This document shows, piece by piece, positions 60,709 to 64,000 of a stretch of DNA of 64,000 nt. Origin of the DNA: Methylobacteriaceae bacterium (GTDB taxonomy: Bacteria; Pseudomonadota; Alphaproteobacteria; Rhizobiales; Beijerinckiaceae); contig JACKJE010000010.1 in assembly GCA_020638135.1 (NCBI GenBank), positions 61,452-125,451 of the forward strand. Direction: 5' to 3'. How positions within the stretch are numbered: the stretch's first letter is position 1; each line of letters begins with the position of its first letter. The notes under the pieces were generated by a model that saw only the letters and a program-made list of their open reading frames with translations, had not been told where the DNA came from and made no database searches. Position numbers and translations under genes: made by a program.

Positions 60709-61941
60709 ATGATGATCGCCAAGACCGGATTGATCGACCGCCGCAGCCTGCTGGCTGGCGCAGGCGCGACAATTGCCGCTCCCGCCATCGTGCGCGCGCA
60801 GGGCAAGGCGCTGAAGATCGCCCTCATGCTGCCGCGCTCCGGATTCTTCGCGCAGGCCGGCCAGAGCTGCTATCGCGGCGCGCTTGCGACACCGAAGGTC
60901 CTGGCTGACCTCGGCTATGCCGTCGAGATCATGCACATCGACACGGAATCCTCCAACGATGTGTCGCGCACGCAGGCCGAAAAGGCAATCAACGACGGCG
61001 CGCAATGCGTCATCGGCGCCTTCGAGTCCGGCAATACGATCGCAATCGCCCAGGTTTGCGAGCAGCGCAAGGTGCCGCTGATCTGCAACATCGCCTCCGC
61101 CCCGCAGCTCACCGGCCAAGGCTACCAATATCTGGTGCGCAACTTCATGACCGGCCCCGGCCTCGTGACCAATGGCCTGCGTCTGATCGGCGAAATCTCC
61201 AAGGCCGCCAATATGGACCTGAAGACCGCCGTGTTCATGCACTCGAACGACACGTTCGGCACGGCGCAGGCGCAGGCGATGGGCAAGATATTCCCGACTC
61301 TGAACATGCCGTTCAAGATCGTCGAGAGCATTGCTTACGATCCAAAGGCGCAGGACCTCTCCGTCGAGGTGACCAAGGTGCGCGGCGTCAATCCGGACCT
61401 CCTGATGATCGTCACGCGCGCCGGCGACGCCATCAAGCTGACGCGCGACATGGTGCGCCAGAAGTTCCAGCCAAAGGCGATCATGTCGCCCGGTTCGCCC
61501 GGCCTCTACGACGAGGAATTCTTCAAGGCGGTCGGCCCCTATGCCGATGGCTTCATCTACAATCTGCCCTGGTTCAACGTGAAGTCGAAGATGACGCAGG
61601 CGCTGGAAGCCTCGTTCAAGGCCACCAACCCCAATCACCGCTTCGATCTCGACGGTTTCAACGCCGGCTTCACCTTCGAGGCGCTGCTGATCGCCGCCGA
61701 CGCATTCAAGCGCGCCGGCGCAAGCGACGGCGAGACGCTGATGAAGGCGATCAAGGCGACCAACATCAAGGATCACGTGATGATCGGCGGCCCGATCGTG
61801 TTCAACGAGAAGGGCGACAATCCCAACATCGGCTCGGCCTCGGTGCAGAACATCGGCCAGAAGCCGACGGTCGTCTATCCCGCCGACGTTGCGGTTGCCA
61901 AGCCGATCCTGCCTTTCCCGGCCTGGCAGGGCCGCAAGTAA
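60709..61941 (+). CDS. livK: Liv-type ABC transporter substrate-binding protein
   Basis: A 410-residue periplasmic binding protein. The N-terminus has a twin-arginine-like signal (DRRSLLAGAGATIAAPAIVRA, read as IDRR then a hydrophobic stretch), so export may use Tat. The mature protein shows the LivJ/LivK fold: LKIALMLPRSGFFAQAG, AQCVIGAFESGNTIAIAQVCE and GYQYLVRNFMTGPG. GGGGAG stands before two adjacent ATGs (60709 and 60712). Relatives bind aromatic or carboxylic compounds as well as amino acids. It is the first gene of the operon with livH, livM and livG. Confidence 0.9.
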   Translation: MMIAKTGLIDRRSLLAGAGATIAAPAIVRAQGKALKIALMLPRSGFFAQAGQSCYRGALATPKVLADLGYAVEIMHIDTESSNDVSRTQAEKAINDGAQCVIGAFESGNTIAIAQVCEQRKVPLICNIASAPQLTGQGYQYLVRNFMTGPGLVTNGLRLIGEISKAANMDLKTAVFMHSNDTFGTAQAQAMGKIFPTLNMPFKIVESIAYDPKAQDLSVEVTKVRGVNPDLLMIVTRAGDAIKLTRDMVRQKFQPKAIMSPGSPGLYDEEFFKAVGPYADGFIYNLPWFNVKSKMTQALEASFKATNPNHRFDLDGFNAGFTFEALLIAADAFKRAGASDGETLMKAIKATNIKDHVMIGGPIVFNEKGDNPNIGSASVQNIGQKPTVVYPADVAVAKPILPFPAWQGRK

Positions 61942-61956
61942 GGGCGCTTAGGGACA

Positions 61957-61985
61957 CGCCGCCTCGCGCTACGGCCGAGGCGGCG
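61957..61985 (+). terminator. Hairpin between livK and livH
   Basis: A perfect ten-base-pair stem, CGCCGCCTCG (61957-61966) and CGAGGCGGCG (61976-61985), with a nine-base loop. There is no T-run. In this position it probably stabilises the livK message or partly ends transcription, giving more binding protein than permease. Confidence 0.6.
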
Positions 61986-62011
61986 CCGTCTCACGCGCGC
62001 AGCGGTCCCCG

Positions 62012-62884
62012 ATGTCCGTTTCCCTTTATATCGAAGTCCTGATTCAGGGCGTTCTGTCCGGCCTCGTCTACGGCCTCATGGCGCTCGGCCTGTCAGTGAT
62101 CTTCGGCGTCGTGCGGGTCGTCAATTTCGCGCATGGCGAATTCGCCGTGCTCGCCATGTACTGCGCTTTCGTCCTGTTCGGGCTCGCCGGGGTCGATCCG
62201 ATCATCGCCAGCCTGCCGCTCGCCGTCGCCTTCTTCATACTGGGTTACGCCATGCAGCGCGGCATGGTGCAGCCCTTCGTCACCCGGCCGCAGCACGAGC
62301 AGTTCATTCTGCTGGTCGGCGTCGCGCTGGTCATCACCAATGGCCTTCTGCTTGCGTTCGGGCCGGAATCGAAACACGTCGATCTGCCCTATTCCTTCGA
62401 TTCCTACACGGTCGGCGGCGCGTTGATCGACAAGGTGCGCGTCTATGGCGCAGCCGCCGCGCTGGCCGTGACCGCCGCGCTCTTCGCCTTCTTCCGCTTC
62501 ACCTCGACCGGCACGGCGATCCGGGCGTCCGCCGACAATCTGACCGGCGCCGCCGTCGTCGGCCTCGACGTCAAGCGGCTCTACGCGATCTCGTTCGGCC
62601 TCGGGCTCGCCTGCGTCGGCGCGGCGGGCTCGATCATGATGGCGCTGACCGACATGACGCCGATGCTCGCGCCCTCGCTGACGCTGCTCGCCTTCACCAT
62701 CGTCATCGTCGGCGGCCTCGGCTCGATGACCGGCGCGCTCGCTGGCGGCCTGCTGATCGGCGTGGCCGAAGCGGTGGCGAGCCTCGTCGTCTCGCCCGCC
62801 ATCAAGAGCATGGTGTCCTTCGGTTTGCTGGTGCTCGTGCTGGCGCTGCGCCCGCAAGGCCTGTTCGGAAAGGCCGAATCGTGA
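62012..62884 (+). CDS. livH: Liv-type ABC transporter permease LivH
   Basis: A 290-residue inner-membrane permease with GLVYGLMALGLSVIFGVVRVVNFAHGEF (the family segment at about residues 17-44) and the C-terminal ALRPQGLFG. This copy is intact, in contrast to the LivH gene at 225-1086. Its stop overlaps the GTG start of livM (GTGA). It forms the transmembrane pore with LivM. Confidence 0.94.
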   Translation: MSVSLYIEVLIQGVLSGLVYGLMALGLSVIFGVVRVVNFAHGEFAVLAMYCAFVLFGLAGVDPIIASLPLAVAFFILGYAMQRGMVQPFVTRPQHEQFILLVGVALVITNGLLLAFGPESKHVDLPYSFDSYTVGGALIDKVRVYGAAAALAVTAALFAFFRFTSTGTAIRASADNLTGAAVVGLDVKRLYAISFGLGLACVGAAGSIMMALTDMTPMLAPSLTLLAFTIVIVGGLGSMTGALAGGLLIGVAEAVASLVVSPAIKSMVSFGLLVLVLALRPQGLFGKAES

Positions 62885-63882
62885 GCGGCGCGCTGTCCTT
62901 TCTCACGCCGCGCAGCACGATCGTGCTGATCGTCTGTGGCGTGGCGTTGCTCGTCGCGCCCTTCGTCGTCGACCGCTACACGCTGTCCATCATCCTGCTG
63001 TCGCTGCTCGGCGCCTATCTCGGCCAGGCCTGGAACATCTTGATGGGCTATTGCGGTCTGCTGTCGCTCGGCCACGCGCTCTATCTCGGCCTCGGCGCCT
63101 ATGCCTCGGCGGTGCTGTTCGTGAATTTCGGCGTCGGGCCGTGGCTGAGCGTCTTCATCGCCATGGCCCTGGCGATAGGGGCCGCGGCCATCCTCGGCTG
63201 GCTCGGCTTCCGCTTCCGCATCGAGGGCGTCTATTTCTCGCTGCTCACCATCGCCTTCGCGGAAATTGTGCGCATCGGCTTCGACAACTGGTCCTTCGTC
63301 GGCGGCGCCGCGGGCTTCTTCCTGCCAGTCAACGCTTCTTTGTCGGATCAGTGGTGGAACCTGCGCGGCGGACCCTTCTTTTTCTACTATCTTGCGCTCG
63401 CCATGGCGGTTGCCTCGCTCGTAATCGCCGCCATGTTGCGTTCCTCGAAACTCGGCTATGCCTTTCTCGCCATCCGCGAGGACCCGCAGGCGGCGCGCGC
63501 GCTCGGCGTCAATCTCAACCGCACGCGGTTTCTCGCGCTCTTCATCTCCGCCGCCATGACGGCGGTCGGCGGCGTCTATCTCGCCTTCTGGACCAACAAT
63601 CTCTTCCCGGCGCAGATTCTGGAAACCTCCAAGTCGATCGAGATCATCCTCGCGCCGATCATCGGCGGCCTCGGTACGCTGATGGGCCCGTTCGTCGGCG
63701 CCTTTCTGCTGGTGCCGCTCGGCTCCGCCCTGACGGACGGCCTGCGCGCGATCGGCCTCAGCGCGCCGGGCGTCAAGGCCCTGGTTTACGGACTCATCCT
63801 GATGGCGATCATCGCCTCGACGCCCAACGGGCTGTGGCCGTGGATCGCGCGCAAGCTCGGCCTCGGGGCGCGCGAGCAATGA
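62881..63882 (+). CDS. livM: Liv-type ABC transporter permease LivM
   Basis: A 333-residue inner-membrane permease starting at a GTG that overlaps the livH stop. The family segments QAWNILMGYCGLLSLGHALYLGLGAY, RIEGVYFSLLTIAFAEIVRIG and GGLGTLMGPFVGAFLLVPLG are present (quoted in part). Its stop overlaps the livG ATG (ATGA). It completes the membrane part of this transporter. Confidence 0.94.
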   Translation: MSGALSFLTPRSTIVLIVCGVALLVAPFVVDRYTLSIILLSLLGAYLGQAWNILMGYCGLLSLGHALYLGLGAYASAVLFVNFGVGPWLSVFIAMALAIGAAAILGWLGFRFRIEGVYFSLLTIAFAEIVRIGFDNWSFVGGAAGFFLPVNASLSDQWWNLRGGPFFFYYLALAMAVASLVIAAMLRSSKLGYAFLAIREDPQAARALGVNLNRTRFLALFISAAMTAVGGVYLAFWTNNLFPAQILETSKSIEIILAPIIGGLGTLMGPFVGAFLLVPLGSALTDGLRAIGLSAPGVKALVYGLILMAIIASTPNGLWPWIARKLGLGAREQ

Positions 63883-64000
63883 GCGCGCTTCTCGAAATCG
63901 TCGACGTCGTCAAGCGCTTCCGAGGGCTCACTGCGATCGACAGCGTCTCGCTGTCGGTGCAGGACGGCGAAATTTTCGCGATCATCGGCCCGAACGGCGC
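63879..64000 (+). CDS. livG: Liv-type ABC transporter ATPase LivG, N-terminal fragment
   Basis: Only the first 40 codons are present (MSALLEIVDVVKRFRGLTAI, then the start of Walker A, IIGPNGA). It is the cytoplasmic ATPase of the operon; the window ends inside Walker A. The ATG overlaps the livM stop. Confidence 0.92.
   Translation, partial: MSALLEIVDVVKRFRGLTAIDSVSLSVQDGEIFAIIGPNG

Overview
The window looks like the chromosome of a GC-rich alphaproteobacterium, most likely of the order Hyphomicrobiales (Rhizobiales). The evidence is a GcrA cell-cycle regulator with GANTC sites upstream, a SAM-II riboswitch before metZ, the argD-argF-hslO gene order, a long-form dCTP deaminase, several branched-chain-type (Liv) ABC transporters and dispersed palindromic intergenic repeats. 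I see no rRNA, tRNA, CRISPR array, insertion sequence, phage or plasmid gene.

Layout. 1-2074: end of a Liv-type ABC transporter operon (LivF C-terminus, a frameshifted LivH, LivM). 2071-7887: a catabolic-looking block of two divergent groups, minus strand (SDR, enoyl-CoA hydratase, cyclase-family hydrolase, PRISE-like reductase) and plus strand (SDR, zinc-free MDR enone reductase). 7965-11085: three cupin proteins, an AraC regulator and a small exported protein. 11242-14023: an exported caspase-like protein that lacks both catalytic residues and ends in 39-residue tandem repeats and a 171-residue glutamine-rich tail; the gene carries a frameshift. 14250-17609: protocatechuate 4,5-cleavage genes (ligJ, frameshifted; ligI; ligA; ligB). 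17718-19190: DHA2 drug-efflux-type MFS transporter. 19187-29830: glycogen/maltodextrin block, glgX-glgP on the minus strand and glgA-glgB-malQ divergent on the plus strand. 29839-33688: small hypothetical genes, thioredoxin 2, an ArsB/NhaD-type anion transporter and a quinone oxidoreductase. 33738-39873: a TetR-controlled five-gene ABC-2 export operon with overlapping stops and starts, followed by a prolyl-tRNA editing protein. 39984-44620: dcd, the SAM-II riboswitch with metZ (frameshifted), a hypothetical gene, apaG and an argE-like gene. 45257-51384: argD-argF-hslO, gcrA, phoR and ppk2. 51391-58514: envelope membrane proteins, ribA, def-fmt-truA. 58636-60572: DoxX, a transglutaminase-like protein and a Crp/Fnr regulator. 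60709-64000: a second Liv-type ABC operon (LivK, LivH, LivM, start of LivG).

Most of the window is ordinary core and metabolic chromosome. Four genes (livH, the caspase-like gene, ligJ, metZ) are each broken by one small indel, with both halves otherwise well conserved. That pattern suggests sequencing or assembly indels at least as strongly as real gene loss. The most unusual items are the pseudo-caspase with its glutamine-rich tail, a dense cluster of GANTC methylation sites upstream of gcrA, and repeated TTAACC (CtrA-like) half-sites in the glgP-glgA promoter region.
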